A stretch of 64,000 nt of DNA from Desulfuromonas sp. AOP6 (GCF_009731355.2 NZ_AP022810.1:2322001-2386000), one strand, 5' to 3'. Counted from the stretch's first letter, positions 43,043 to 52,576 are shown. Notes: generated from the letters alone by a model not told the origin. Program-made: numbers and translations.

Positions 43043-43900
43043 TCAGACCCGCCGCCCGCAGGGGCAACAGGAGGCGACCGTGCAAGACCGGCACGCTTCG
43101 CCCCGGTGGCCGCGGCAACCATCGCTGATGCCAAGATGAGCCAGAGCAAAGTCGAAGCGAACGGGATCGGACGCATCGAAGGCACGCAGTCGCTCCGTCA
43201 CCTCAAGGGCCATCTTCCAGTCCGACGTGCGCCGGGCCGAAAGGCCAAGCAGCCTTGAAATGCGGCCCGTATGAGTATCCAGGGGTAGCACCAGCCGGGC
43301 CGGTGCTACCGTCGTCCACAGCCCGAGATCGATACCGTCGTCCCGGCGAACCACCCAACGCAAAAACATGCACAGACGCTTGCAGGCGCTGCCCCCTTCC
43401 GGACTGGGGAAGAAATAGCGCACACCAGCCTTTGCCGGCAAGCATCCCCCCGCATAAAAGGGAGAGACATCCTGGGCCAGGGCACGGCGACAAAAAGAAG
43501 CCAGAGCCTGCGTGATCGTTTTGCCTCCGTCATCACCCTGTCGAAAGAAGTTTTCAAGGCTTCCCGTCGTTTCAACTATCCCCCGCATCAGCCAGAAAAG
43601 ACAGGCCAGATCCTTTTCATCATTGAAGCGGTGCTTGAAGCCCCGAAGGTAAGTCGCATCGCGGGCCGGATCAAAATTGAGGATAAAGTCGGCGGGGCTG
43701 CTTCCCATGCGCGCGAGCAGGTCCTCGACATGTCGCAAAATGATACTCACCTGACCGTAGGCTAAAACGGCACTGATAAAAGCGACCGCCTCCCTATCGG
43801 CGAAGGAACTGAACTGCCGGGGAAACTGAACGGGATCGTTCTGCAGGAAATCCGCGCCGCGCCGCGCCTGCACTTTTTCGAGAATATCCTGGAGAGGCAT
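43043..43900 (-). CDS. TIGR02757/DUF2400 family protein (HhH-GPD-like)
   Basis: 285 residues. Recognised by FSSFADREAVAFISAVLAYGQV near residue 30, KRLCMFLRWVVRRDDGIDLGLW mid-protein, and LVLPLDTHTGRIS. The fold looks like a helix-hairpin-helix DNA glycosylase relative. The C terminus has four to five cysteines spaced C-x7-C-x2-C-x5-C, close to the endonuclease III iron-sulphur loop (C-x6-C-x2-C-x5-C). Start codon TTG or ATG near 43900; single gene. Role unproven, perhaps base excision repair. Confidence 0.83.
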   Translation of the reverse strand: MPLQDILEKVQARRGADFLQNDPVQFPRQFSSFADREAVAFISAVLAYGQVSIILRHVEDLLARMGSSPADFILNFDPARDATYLRGFKHRFNDEKDLACLFWLMRGIVETTGSLENFFRQGDDGGKTITQALASFCRRALAQDVSPFYAGGCLPAKAGVRYFFPSPEGGSACKRLCMFLRWVVRRDDGIDLGLWTTVAPARLVLPLDTHTGRISRLLGLSARRTSDWKMALEVTERLRAFDASDPVRFDFALAHLGISDGCRGHRGEACRSCTVASCCPCGRRV

Positions 43901-44380
43901 TCGATTAAAATATCACAGAAAGAGAGTTTCCCCCAAAAAAAGGCTTAAAATATCAGTTTTGGGAAGAATTACCAGCCATAACAAAACATTTTTCTACCCA
44001 CAATGGGGGATTTTTTAACCTATTGTAAACACAAACACAATTCTCCCTTCACAACCAATTCACAGAGCGAAACAAAAGGTTTATTCCAAGTTTTCTATTG
44101 ACATAGACATAGAACGGCGTATTATTGCGCCGGAAATAAAGTCCACATCGTATATTTTTTACCAGAACCCGGCCTCGCTTGAAGCAGGCGATCAAAATTT
44201 TTCAACAATCAGGATCTAACCGGCTCCCTTCCCTCAGGGAAACGGTTGCGTCGAGAGGAGGTGACCCCAGAACTTTCACCCGAAAGCTTCCTATGGGCCC
44301 CTGCTTTCCGGCCAGGCCAGATCTTCTGGTTTCACCCACCCCTTATCATCGAAGAAAAACAAGCGAAAAGGAGCAACGAA
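43901..44380 (+). promoter_or_regulatory. 480-base region upstream of the DUF485-actP operon
   Basis: AT-rich up to 44170, with a strong sigma-70 promoter at 44098-44125, then a leader of about 250 bases. The leader has a short TTCCCTCAGGGAA hairpin (44228-44240) and a GAGGAGG site near 44255 in a frame that runs open into DUF485. No TTTGCA palindrome here. Confidence 0.55.
44098..44125 (+). promoter_or_regulatory. sigma-70-type promoter of the acetate permease operon
   Basis: Perfect TTGACA (44098-44103), 16-base spacer, TATTAT (44120-44125). Predicted start near 44132. Confidence 0.7.
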
Positions 44381-44647
44381 ATGGGACACGGACCCGCAGT
44401 AAAACTGGGAAAAGATAATGCCCAGGGCTACAAAACGACTCTTGGCATATGGATGTTCATTGCCTACACCATTGTTTATGCCGGCTTTGTTGTAATTAAC
44501 GCCGTCAAGCCCACCCTCATGGAAAAAATCATCTTCGGGCAAACCGTGGCGATCGTCTATGGCTTCGGCCTCCTCGCCTTCGCCCTGATTCTGGCTGTCG
44601 TCTATAACCAGCTCTGCAATGCCGCAGAAGCGCGGATGAATAAATAA
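44381..44647 (+). CDS. DUF485 membrane protein
   Basis: 88 residues, two TM segments (LGIWMFIAYTIVYAGFVVINAV and VAIVYGFGLLAFALILAVVY). DUF485 proteins regularly precede ActP-type acetate permeases, as here (12 bases upstream of actP), and may act as an accessory subunit. ATG at 44381 has AAGGAG upstream. The frame stays open for 45 more codons upstream, without evidence that they are translated. Confidence 0.92.
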   Translation: MGHGPAVKLGKDNAQGYKTTLGIWMFIAYTIVYAGFVVINAVKPTLMEKIIFGQTVAIVYGFGLLAFALILAVVYNQLCNAAEARMNK

Positions 44648-44659
44648 AGGAGAGGTCGC

Positions 44660-46594
44660 ATGAACTACGAAACTTCACCGCTGGCCATTGTCCTCTTCTT
44701 CAGCTTTGTCGCCTTTGTCCTGGGCCTTTCTTTCTACCTGGCCCGCCGGACGACCTCTTCGGCCGGATACTATGCCGCTGGCGGCAACATTCACTGGTTC
44801 ACCAACGGTATCGCTTTTGCCGGCGACTACCTCTCCGCCGCCAGCTTCCTCGGCATCTGCGGCATGATCGCCACCGCCGGCTTCGATGGTTGGATGTACG
44901 CCATCGGCTATCTGGCGGGCTGGATGGTCGCCCTCTTTCTGGTGGCCGAACCGATGAAGCGCCTGGGCAAATACACTTTTACCGACGCCCTGGACTCCAA
45001 GTTCAACTCCAAGGGGATCCAGCTGATGGCTGCTATCAGCACCTTGGTTGTTTCGGTCTTCTATCTCATTCCCCAGATGGTTGGCGCCGGCGTTCTCGTC
45101 AAGCCCCTGCTCGGCATGCCTCACTGGGTCGGCGTCAGCATCGTCGGCATCGTCGTTACCATTATCGTTGCCACCGCCGGCATGGCGTCAACGACCTATG
45201 TGCAATTCTTCAAGGGGGCCTTGCTTCTCATTGTCTCCACGATCGTCGTCGGCGCCGTTCTCACACGAGGCCTCACCACCGAACCCAAAGGTTTTGACGA
45301 CAACTCCAAGCCTCTGCAGACCATCGCAGCCAACGTTGCGGCTGATGGTTCGCTGCAGGCCGGTGAACTGACCGCGCCGGCGGGCTGGCAGGAAGGCGAG
45401 TTCGGCAAGGCCGGGCTTGTTAAACTTTCCGGCAATGGCGAAGAATCTGTCTGGTCTTTCGCCGCCAACACCGATGGCAGCTACACGCTGGACGAGGCTC
45501 TCTTTGTCGTCACCCAACCGGACGGCACTAAACTGTACAACGGCGGCTCCAAGGACGATGCCAAATTTTTCCCCGTCGGCAATCTCAAGGAAATCACCAT
45601 TGACGGCCAGCAGGTAGCCCAGACTGGCGCGCTCGGTCCCTTCGCCTATCTTTCCGCCGTCAAAGATTCAACGGTAATCCTCTGGGGCAAGAAATACGTC
45701 CTGGCCGGAGACACCAAATATGAAGTCTTTTACCAGAAACCGACCCCCGGCGCCCGCGTACTGCGTCCTGGCCTGAAGTTCAAGGTCGACAATGCTACCG
45801 GCACGGAGAAATTCAACTTTATTTCCCTCATGCTGGCTCTGTTCTGCGGTACTGCGGCACTGCCCCACATCCTTATCCGCTACTACACCGTACCGAGCCA
45901 GGCAGCGGCCCGTAAGTCGACCATTGTCGCCATTGCGGCCATCGGCTTCTTCTACGTACTGACTCTGTTCCTGGGTGTGGGCGCCATGACCAACGGCGTC
46001 ATCAACCTCACCGACAACAACATGAGCGCCCCGCTGCTGGCACTGTCTTTCGGGGTTATACTGTTCGCCGTCATATCGTCCCTTGCTTTTGCCACCGTTC
46101 TCGGCACGGTATCCGGTCTTATTGTCGCCGCCTCGGGGGCTGTCGCCCATGACCTGATGGACAACTTCCTCGGCCTTCACATGAGTGATGCCGGTAAAGT
46201 TAAAGCCGGCAAGATCGCCGCTATCGTGGTAGGCTGCATCGCCATCTACCTGGGCATCGTCTTTGAAGGTATGAACGTCTCCTTCCTCGTCGGCTGGGCC
46301 TTTGCGGTAGCCGCTTCGGCCAACCTGCCGGCGATTCTGATGCTGCTTTTCTGGAAGAAGACAACGGCCAAGGGCGTGGCGGCCTCCATCACCGTCGGCC
46401 TCACTTCCGCCCTGGGGCTTATCCTCATCTCTCCCGACATGTGGGTCCGCTACGGCCTGCTCCCGGGCGATGCGCCGGTTCAGTTCAACAGCCCGGCAGC
46501 CATCTCCATCCCGCTGAGCTTCATCGCCCTGATCATCGTCTCCCTCATGACTCAGAAAGATGCGATCAGCAGCGAAGCGACAGAGGCGGCTTAA
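44660..46594 (+). CDS. actP: cation/acetate symporter ActP with long extracytoplasmic insertion
   Basis: Sodium:solute symporter family; takes up acetate with a cation. 644 residues against about 549 in E. coli. Conserved blocks: YYAAGGNIHWFTNGIAFAGDYLSAASFLG, KYTFTDAL, ALPHILIRYYTV, LSFGVILFAVISSLAFATVLGTVSGL. Between the sixth and seventh TM segments there is a soluble stretch of about 180 residues (about 205-395) rich in charged and aromatic residues (WQEGEFGKAGLVKLSGNGEESVWSF in part), which should lie outside the cytoplasm. Followed by a strong terminator. Confidence 0.93.
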   Translation: MNYETSPLAIVLFFSFVAFVLGLSFYLARRTTSSAGYYAAGGNIHWFTNGIAFAGDYLSAASFLGICGMIATAGFDGWMYAIGYLAGWMVALFLVAEPMKRLGKYTFTDALDSKFNSKGIQLMAAISTLVVSVFYLIPQMVGAGVLVKPLLGMPHWVGVSIVGIVVTIIVATAGMASTTYVQFFKGALLLIVSTIVVGAVLTRGLTTEPKGFDDNSKPLQTIAANVAADGSLQAGELTAPAGWQEGEFGKAGLVKLSGNGEESVWSFAANTDGSYTLDEALFVVTQPDGTKLYNGGSKDDAKFFPVGNLKEITIDGQQVAQTGALGPFAYLSAVKDSTVILWGKKYVLAGDTKYEVFYQKPTPGARVLRPGLKFKVDNATGTEKFNFISLMLALFCGTAALPHILIRYYTVPSQAAARKSTIVAIAAIGFFYVLTLFLGVGAMTNGVINLTDNNMSAPLLALSFGVILFAVISSLAFATVLGTVSGLIVAASGAVAHDLMDNFLGLHMSDAGKVKAGKIAAIVVGCIAIYLGIVFEGMNVSFLVGWAFAVAASANLPAILMLLFWKKTTAKGVAASITVGLTSALGLILISPDMWVRYGLLPGDAPVQFNSPAAISIPLSFIALIIVSLMTQKDAISSEATEAA

Positions 46595-46636
46595 AGTATA
46601 AGATGTTGCACCCTGTTCTTCATTTGACATACACTG

Positions 46637-46665
46637 GGGCCGCCTACATGGCGGCCCTTTTTTTT
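46637..46665 (+). terminator. intrinsic terminator of the actP operon
   Basis: GGGCCGCC-TACAT-GGCGGCCC followed by eight T. Confidence 0.9.
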
Positions 46666-46691
46666 CAAAACGCTCCCAAGGAATATTGTCC

Positions 46692-47327
46692 ATGAAACGA
46701 TTCCGTTTTACCCTGACAGCCATCTGCCTGGTTCTCCTCTGGCTTGGCTGGACTGATGTCTCCCTGTTTTTGCGTAACCGCACTCCGCAGAGCGTCAGTG
46801 TGGCCGACCTGATTCAAAATGGTCCCCCGCGGGAATGGCTGCATGTTACCGGAGGCTACCAGAATCTTCTCGAAGGCATATCCACCTCGGGGACTCTGGA
46901 ACTTGAAGCTTTTCTGATCCCGTTGCGCCTCTCCCCCGGCGCACAACCTATTGATATTTTGGTTGAAACAAGGGACCCGCACATTATCCAACTTCTGCAG
47001 GATTATTACTTCAAGTTCGACTCAACGGCCGAACAGCAAGCCTACCAGGAGGCCCATGCCGGCGACTTTCTGGGCCGACGTGATATCACAGGCATGCTGG
47101 TGGGGGGACTGGTAGCGAGCGGCAATAAGGACAAACTGCTTAAGCTGGCTCAGGAAGAAGGGCTGGATATCAGTGAGAACATCATTTTTCTTAGCGAAGG
47201 CAAGGAGCCGGCCAGAATACGTGGATTTTTCTTCTTAGGACTGGGCCTGCTGGGTCTATTGAAAGTGGGCAGCATGTGGAGAAATACCGGGAAGGACGCC
47301 GCCCCCGAAACAGAAAATCCGCTGTAG
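46692..47327 (+). CDS. membrane-anchored protein of unknown function
   Basis: 211 residues. TM segment near the N terminus (ALTAICLVLLWLGW-like, residues 6-22) and a second at about 178-195 (FFFLGLGLLGLL), enclosing about 150 residues probably outside the cytoplasm (WLHVTGGYQNLLEGISTSG, LVETRDPHIIQLLQDYYF). ATG at 46692 with AAGGAAT upstream. No family recognised. Lies 38 bases upstream of the LysR gene, same strand. Confidence 0.75.
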   Translation: MKRFRFTLTAICLVLLWLGWTDVSLFLRNRTPQSVSVADLIQNGPPREWLHVTGGYQNLLEGISTSGTLELEAFLIPLRLSPGAQPIDILVETRDPHIIQLLQDYYFKFDSTAEQQAYQEAHAGDFLGRRDITGMLVGGLVASGNKDKLLKLAQEEGLDISENIIFLSEGKEPARIRGFFFLGLGLLGLLKVGSMWRNTGKDAAPETENPL

Positions 47328-47365
47328 CCTCTTTACCTGCTCAGTCTCAGCGACCGGAAAGCGAC

Positions 47366-48265
47366 ATGGACATCAAAAAACTGGAGGTCTTCTGCAAAGT
47401 AGTCGACCTGAAAAGTTTTTCCAAAGCGGCAGAATCTGTCTCTCTCACCCAGCCGACGATCAGCGAACACATTCGGCAAATCGAAGAGCTGTTGGGTGAA
47501 AAGCTGCTCGACCGGCTCGGGCGCGAGGTTTTACCTACTCCGGCCGGGGAGCTCCTCTATCGCTACGCAGTCAGGCTCATCAAATTGCGTGACGAGACTG
47601 TGCAGGCCATGCGCCAATTCAGCGGCAAACTCAGCGGCGACCTCGTCCTGGGAGCCAGCACCATCCCTGGCGCTTACATCCTCCCCCGGGTTATCGAGTC
47701 CTTCCAGTCCCTCCACCCATCCATTCGTCTGCGCCTGAAAATTGCCGATACGGCCAAGACCATCCACCATCTGCTCTCAGGAGAGATGGAAATCGGTATT
47801 ATAGGTGCGCCCACTAAAGTGCCGGCACTGGAAAGCAGGAAGATCTTTTCGGATAGGCTTATTCTGGTAGTACCCCCCCGGCATTCCTGGGCTAAAATCT
47901 CCACCGTCACCCTCGAAGACCTGCCCATGCAGCCCTTTATCCTGCGAGAAGAAGGGTCAGGCAGTCGAACAGTCATGAACGAGGAACTCCTTCGACACGG
48001 GTTCAACCCGGCGGCTCTGTCGCCAGTGGCGGAGATAGACAGCTCTGAAGCCGTCCGACAGGCGGTCAAGGCCGGCTTGGGCATCGCCATCCTGTCTTCT
48101 CTTGCTGTGGCCGAGGACCTGGAACAGGGGAGCCTGGTGCAGGTTGCCATTGAGGGAATCGACATTCGCCGCCCCTTCTATCTGGTTCAGCGTAAAAACC
48201 GTCAACTCTCCCCTCTCGCCCAGGCCTTTCTCGAACACCTGCTTTCCTCCGGGCCGACAGCCTGA
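47366..48265 (+). CDS. LysR-family regulator (selenium-metabolism-associated type)
   Basis: 299 residues. Winged helix 1-62 (MDIKKLEVFCKVVDLKSFSKAAE, TQPTISEHIRQIEELLGEKLLDRLGREVLPT) and a periplasmic-binding-like effector domain (GASTIPGAYILP, EEGSGSRTVMNEELL). The opening and the GASTIPG block match the LysR group named after its link to selenium genes in delta-proteobacteria, though no sel gene is in this window. ATG at 47366; a longer frame overlapping the previous gene is not likely. Convergent with asnS. Confidence 0.85.
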   Translation: MDIKKLEVFCKVVDLKSFSKAAESVSLTQPTISEHIRQIEELLGEKLLDRLGREVLPTPAGELLYRYAVRLIKLRDETVQAMRQFSGKLSGDLVLGASTIPGAYILPRVIESFQSLHPSIRLRLKIADTAKTIHHLLSGEMEIGIIGAPTKVPALESRKIFSDRLILVVPPRHSWAKISTVTLEDLPMQPFILREEGSGSRTVMNEELLRHGFNPAALSPVAEIDSSEAVRQAVKAGLGIAILSSLAVAEDLEQGSLVQVAIEGIDIRRPFYLVQRKNRQLSPLAQAFLEHLLSSGPTA

Positions 48266-48290
48266 AACGACTGTTCCGCAGACGACCGGA

Positions 48291-49673
48291 TCAAAAGCGG
48301 GCATTCCCCGGGGTACGTGGAAACGGGATGACATCGCGGATATTTTCCATACCGGTCAGGTACATGAGCAGACGCTCAAACCCGAGGCCAAAGCCGGCAT
48401 GGGGACAGCTCCCCCAGCGGCGGGTGTCCAGATACCACCAGAGGCTTTCTGGAACGATCCCGGATTCCGTCATCCGGCGTTGCAGTACATCTAAACGTTC
48501 CTCCCGCTGACTACCGCCGATAATCTCTCCGACACGCGGCACCAGCAGGTCCATGGCCGCAACGGTCTTCTCTTCGTCATTGAGGCGCATGTAAAAGGCT
48601 TTGATACCTACCGGATAGTCGGTGACAAAGACAGGTCCACCGATGATCTTTTCCGTCAGGTAGCGCTCATGCTCTGACTGCAGATCAAGTCCCCAATCCA
48701 CGGGGAACTGGAAATTTTCGCCAGATGCCTGCAGACGATTCACCGCCTCGCTGTACGTCATGGTCTCAAAGCTGGCAGTGGCTAGTGTCTGCAGCTTGTC
48801 GAGCAGCCCTTTTTCTATGCGTTCGTTGAAAAAAGCGAGGTCTTCCCCACAGTGCTCCAAGGTGTAGGTAACAAGGTAGCGAAGAAAATCCTCAGCCAGG
48901 CGGCAGTCATCCTCAAGATCGGCAAAGGCCATTTCAGGCTCGATCATCCAAAATTCAGCGGCATGGCGGCTAGTATTGGAATTCTCCGCCCGGAAGGTCG
49001 GGCCAAAAGTATAAATGTCACTGAACGCCGTGGCGAAAAGCTCACCCTGCAACTGGCCACTGACGGTCAGGCCTGTCTTCTCCCCAAAGAAATCCTCGTT
49101 CCAGGCAATGTGATTGCCATTTTTAGGCGGGTTTTCACTGTCAAGGGTCGTCACCCTGAACATCTCCCCCGCCCCTTCGCAGTCGTTCGCTGTGATAATA
49201 GGGGTATGCACGTAGAGAAAACCCCGTTCGTTAAAAAACCGATGAATGGCAAAGGACAAGGCACTACGGAGGCGAAAGACAGCACCAAAGGTATTGGAGC
49301 GAGGTCGCAGATGGGCGATGGAACGCAGAAATTCCAACGAATGTCGTTTTTTCTGCAGGGGGTAGTCGACGTCCGCATCGCCGAGGATCTCCACTTCCCT
49401 GGCCTGAACCTCGCAGCGCTGGCCGGCGGCAGGCGACTCAATCAGGACTCCACGAACGGCCAGACAGGCTCCCGTACCCACACGAGCGACACTTTCAAAA
49501 TCAGCAATGTCCGGACTGACGACCACCTGCAGGGAGGCAAAGCAGGAGCCGTCGTTAAGGGCGATAAAGACAATATCCTTGCCGCTACGCAGGGTGCGAA
49601 CCCAGCCTTTGACGCAGACAATTTCTCCTGGGGCCACCCCACCAAGGACTTTGCGAATTGATTTTCTTTCCAT
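48291..49673 (-). CDS. asnS: asparaginyl-tRNA synthetase
   Basis: Class IIb synthetase, 460 residues. OB-fold anticodon domain (about 15-110; VCVKGWVRTLRSGKDIVFIALNDG) and catalytic domain with motif 2 (FRAENSNTSRHAAEFWMIEPE) and motif 3 (GFGLGFERLLMYLTGM). The serine-threonine-serine-arg pattern ENSNTSRH is that of AsnRS, not AspRS. ATG at 49673. An intrinsic terminator 78 bases upstream separates it from the MBL gene. Confidence 0.95.
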   Translation of the reverse strand: MERKSIRKVLGGVAPGEIVCVKGWVRTLRSGKDIVFIALNDGSCFASLQVVVSPDIADFESVARVGTGACLAVRGVLIESPAAGQRCEVQAREVEILGDADVDYPLQKKRHSLEFLRSIAHLRPRSNTFGAVFRLRSALSFAIHRFFNERGFLYVHTPIITANDCEGAGEMFRVTTLDSENPPKNGNHIAWNEDFFGEKTGLTVSGQLQGELFATAFSDIYTFGPTFRAENSNTSRHAAEFWMIEPEMAFADLEDDCRLAEDFLRYLVTYTLEHCGEDLAFFNERIEKGLLDKLQTLATASFETMTYSEAVNRLQASGENFQFPVDWGLDLQSEHERYLTEKIIGGPVFVTDYPVGIKAFYMRLNDEEKTVAAMDLLVPRVGEIIGGSQREERLDVLQRRMTESGIVPESLWWYLDTRRWGSCPHAGFGLGFERLLMYLTGMENIRDVIPFPRTPGNARF

Positions 49674-49750
49674 CTATTTACCCCCTATCCCATGGATCTT
49701 CAGATTATCACCTGCAAGTACTCCCAGCTTTCAATTACTTCGAAAAGCAG

Positions 49751-49775
49751 AAAAGGCCCCCCTCGCGGAGGACCT
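49751..49775 (-). terminator. intrinsic terminator between the MBL hydrolase gene and asnS
   Basis: On the minus strand GGTCCTC-CGC-GAGGGGGGCC with TTTT after it. Two further small hairpins (about 49812-49848) lie between it and the MBL stop; I see no T-box or leader peptide with Asn codons. Confidence 0.65.
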
Positions 49776-49860
49776 CTCTATCTTTGCCAGGGTGACGGCA
49801 TGACCGTATCCTCTACCACTGCAGAGGGAACGTTTCAGACTTTCACCCCGAAACATACTT

Positions 49861-50715
49861 TCATCGCGGGGTCGGTTTGAGCGCCGGCAACTTGCCGGAA
49901 AAGCCGGAACCGGCCCAGCACACCATCGGTCCAAGGCGAGACTTGAGGGTACCGAAAGCCTCCTCTCCCGTGCAGTGATTTACCCAAAGATTGGAAAGAT
50001 GAAAAGCGGCCAACCGCTCGGCCAGTTCTTCACATTCAGAGGGAGTGGCATCCTTGAGGTGAAGACCGCCGAGCAGGGTGTGAACCTGTCCTTCACCGGT
50101 CATCAACTGGGCAGCCCGCAGAATATTGAAAATGCCTCGATGGCTGCAACCACTGATAACCACCAATCCAGCCACCGTCTCCAGCACCAGGGCATGCTCA
50201 TCGGCAAAGGAATCAATGCCCCACTCTTCGCCCTGCTTTGCCTGTAAAACAGTCTGTTCTGCAAGGCCTGTCCAGTCGGGAATAGGCCCTGTACTCCAGA
50301 TCCCCGGAGCCAATTGCTGCGGCTTCAGGGAAGGGCACCGAATAATATCGACCTCATCCAACACGCTTTCCGGCCAAGGAACGCTGATGTCACGACTGGA
50401 ACCATCGACCTGAACAGCTCGACGCGGCTTCCAGGCATCGGGATGCATCACGAGGCGGGGACGACCACCTTTGGCCAGCAGAGGGGGAACGCCCCCGGCA
50501 TGATCCCAATGCCCATGCGTGACCACCAGAAAATCGGCTTTCTGGGCCTGAATCCCCAGCCTGTCCCCATTGAGGAGAAAATCGCCGTTATTGCCTGTAT
50601 CGATGAGGATCTTCTTCCCCCCAGCTTCCAGCCAAAGGCTGAGTCCATACTGGCAGAGGAGACCCTCGCGGCAGCTATGATTGTCGATCAGTACGGTGAT
50701 TGATGGATCGTCCAT
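49861..50715 (-). CDS. metallo-beta-lactamase-fold hydrolase
   Basis: 284 residues. Metal motif HGHWDHAGG (about 67-75), followed by SGCSHRG and LGGLHL, the pattern of the group that includes the archaeal dihydropterin-ribofuranosyl-aminobenzene-phosphate synthase homologues. ATG at 50715 with GGAAAGG upstream; the GTG three codons earlier is too close to that site. Substrate unknown. Ends 145 bases before asnS. Confidence 0.85.
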   Translation of the reverse strand: MDDPSITVLIDNHSCREGLLCQYGLSLWLEAGGKKILIDTGNNGDFLLNGDRLGIQAQKADFLVVTHGHWDHAGGVPPLLAKGGRPRLVMHPDAWKPRRAVQVDGSSRDISVPWPESVLDEVDIIRCPSLKPQQLAPGIWSTGPIPDWTGLAEQTVLQAKQGEEWGIDSFADEHALVLETVAGLVVISGCSHRGIFNILRAAQLMTGEGQVHTLLGGLHLKDATPSECEELAERLAAFHLSNLWVNHCTGEEAFGTLKSRLGPMVCWAGSGFSGKLPALKPTPR

Positions 50716-50780
50716 AAGAAACACCTTTCCTCATCCGGAAATGGCGGGCATCGCCTTGGACTATGCCGTGCTCCCGTTTT

Positions 50781-52367
50781 TCAATTGTGCTCTCTGGTCT
50801 TGTGAAAACATACCCCGGGCCACTGTTCAATGGTATGCCCCAGGCGCCACTCGCTGGAAGCCAGAAATGTCAGGTTTCCTTCGGCGTCAAGGGCCAGACT
50901 GGCCTGGTTCTTCTTCTCAAAATCGGCCATCATTTTACGGTCGTCACAACCTATCCAGCGGGCCGTGGCATAATCGATGCCTTCATAAAGGGCTTCTACG
51001 CCATATTCGGCCTTCAGCCGGGACATAATGACGTCAAACTGCAGTACTCCCACGGCCCCCAGGATGTAATCGCTATTGATGAGGGGGCGAAAAAGCTGCA
51101 CGGCCCCTTCTTCAGCCAGCTGGATAAGTCCCTTTTCCAGCTGCTTGGTTTTCAGGGGATTTTTCAAACGGACACGGCGAAAGTGTTCGGGAGCGAAGCT
51201 GGGAATTCCGGTGAATTTCAGTGGTTCCTTGGTCGTGAAGGTATCCCCAATCTTGATCGTTCCGTGGTTATGGATGCCGATGATATCACCGGGAAAAGCT
51301 TCTTCGATATGGGTGCGGTCCTGGGCCATGAAGATGGTGGCGTTGGCGATGGGAATTTCCTTGCCGATGCGGTGGTGCCTGACCTTCATCCCTCGGGTAA
51401 ACTTGCCCGAGCATATACGGAAAAAAGCGATACGATCTCGATGGGCAGGATCCATGTTGGCTTGGATTTTAAAGACGAAACCGGAAAACTCCTCTTCATA
51501 AGGCGAGACCTCCCGCGTCAACGTCTGCCGCGGACGGGGGGCAGGAGCCAATTCCACAAAAGTGTCCAGCATTTCCTGAACACCGAAGTTATTGATGGCG
51601 CTACCAAAAAATACCGGTGTCTGATTACCCTTCAGATATTCCTCTAGTTCGAAGGGATTGGCGGCCCCCTCCAGCAGCTCAATGTCCATGCGCAGCTCAT
51701 CCGCCTGGCTTCCGAGCAGGTCATCCAGACGGGGATCGGCAAGGTCTTCAAACAGGAATCCGTCCTGTTGCTTAGTCTCCTTACCGGAACTGAACAGAAA
51801 GAGCTGCTTACGATAAAGGTTGTAGGTACCGCGAAAGCGTTTCCCCATGCCGATGGGCCAGGTCATGGGCGCGCATTCGATCTGAAGCGTCTCTTCAATG
51901 TCTGAAAGAAGTTCCAGGGGCTCCTTGCCTTCGCGATCCAATTTATTGATGAAAGTCATAATAGGAGTATTGCGCATGCGGCAGACTTCCATCAGCTTCT
52001 TGGTCTGAGTCTCAACCCCTTTGGCACTGTCAATGACCATGAGAGCACTATCGACAGCTGTCAGCACACGGTAGGTATCTTCGGAGAAATCCTGGTGACC
52101 GGGGGTATCAAGCAGATTGACTTCATAATCACGGTAGTTGAACTTCATGACTGAGGAAGTAACAGAAATTCCGCGCTCCTGTTCCATGGCCATCCAGTCA
52201 CTGGTGGCATGGCGCGAGGCCTTGCGAGCCTTGACGGCGCCGGCCATCTGGATGGCGCCGCCGAAAAGGAGAAGCTTTTCCGTCAGGGTTGTTTTGCCGG
52301 CGTCCGGGTGGCTGATGATCCCGAAGGTACGACGCCTGTCGACCTCTTTCTGATTAAACTTTTTCAC
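50781..52367 (-). CDS. prfC: peptide chain release factor 3
   Basis: GTPase that recycles RF1/RF2 after termination. 528 residues, like E. coli RF3 (529). G domain with [16 protein letters not shown] (P loop), [14 protein letters not shown] and FINKLDREG; then domains II/III. The GTG at 52367, preceded by AAAAGGA, is chosen since the frame above it runs through a terminator (52404-52428) and the resulting length matches the family. Confidence 0.95.
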   Translation of the reverse strand: MKKFNQKEVDRRRTFGIISHPDAGKTTLTEKLLLFGGAIQMAGAVKARKASRHATSDWMAMEQERGISVTSSVMKFNYRDYEVNLLDTPGHQDFSEDTYRVLTAVDSALMVIDSAKGVETQTKKLMEVCRMRNTPIMTFINKLDREGKEPLELLSDIEETLQIECAPMTWPIGMGKRFRGTYNLYRKQLFLFSSGKETKQQDGFLFEDLADPRLDDLLGSQADELRMDIELLEGAANPFELEEYLKGNQTPVFFGSAINNFGVQEMLDTFVELAPAPRPRQTLTREVSPYEEEFSGFVFKIQANMDPAHRDRIAFFRICSGKFTRGMKVRHHRIGKEIPIANATIFMAQDRTHIEEAFPGDIIGIHNHGTIKIGDTFTTKEPLKFTGIPSFAPEHFRRVRLKNPLKTKQLEKGLIQLAEEGAVQLFRPLINSDYILGAVGVLQFDVIMSRLKAEYGVEALYEGIDYATARWIGCDDRKMMADFEKKNQASLALDAEGNLTFLASSEWRLGHTIEQWPGVCFHKTREHN

Positions 52368-52403
52368 AGTCCTTTTAAACCTCTTTCCATGTTCTGTCAG
52401 AAA

Positions 52404-52428
52404 TAAAAAAATCGGGCCTGAAAGCCCG
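52404..52428 (-). terminator. terminator-like hairpin just upstream of prfC
   Basis: On the minus strand CGGGC-TTTCAG-GCCCG then ATTTTTTTATTT. Its T-run ends 36 bases before the prfC GTG. Confidence 0.65.
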
Positions 52429-52521
52429 CGTGTTGTGGCATCATACCTCAATGGCAAAAGGTGGTCAATGATCACCTTCTATCCTATGACAGCAGGAAAG
52501 CGCTAAACCAGGCGCACCAAA

Positions 52522-52560
52522 AACAAGAAGGCCGGAGAATCTTTCTCCGGCCTTCTTGTT
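52522..52560 (-). terminator. strong terminator of the zinc-ribbon gene
   Basis: Perfect 18-bp inverted repeat (52522-52539 with 52543-52560), three-base loop, centred on GGCCGGAGAA; the minus-strand tail is T-poor beyond TTGTTTTT. Confidence 0.7.
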
Positions 52561-52576
52561 CGATATCGATTATGTA

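Noticed and set aside
49674-49860. T-box or Asn-codon leader upstream of asnS
   Set aside because: No T-box core sequence and no short ORF with Asn codons; the hairpin is best read as the terminator of the MBL gene.
52522-52560. Perfect 18-bp inverted repeat as a mobile-element end
   Set aside because: Single copy, 3-base loop, directly after a stop codon: an ordinary terminator.
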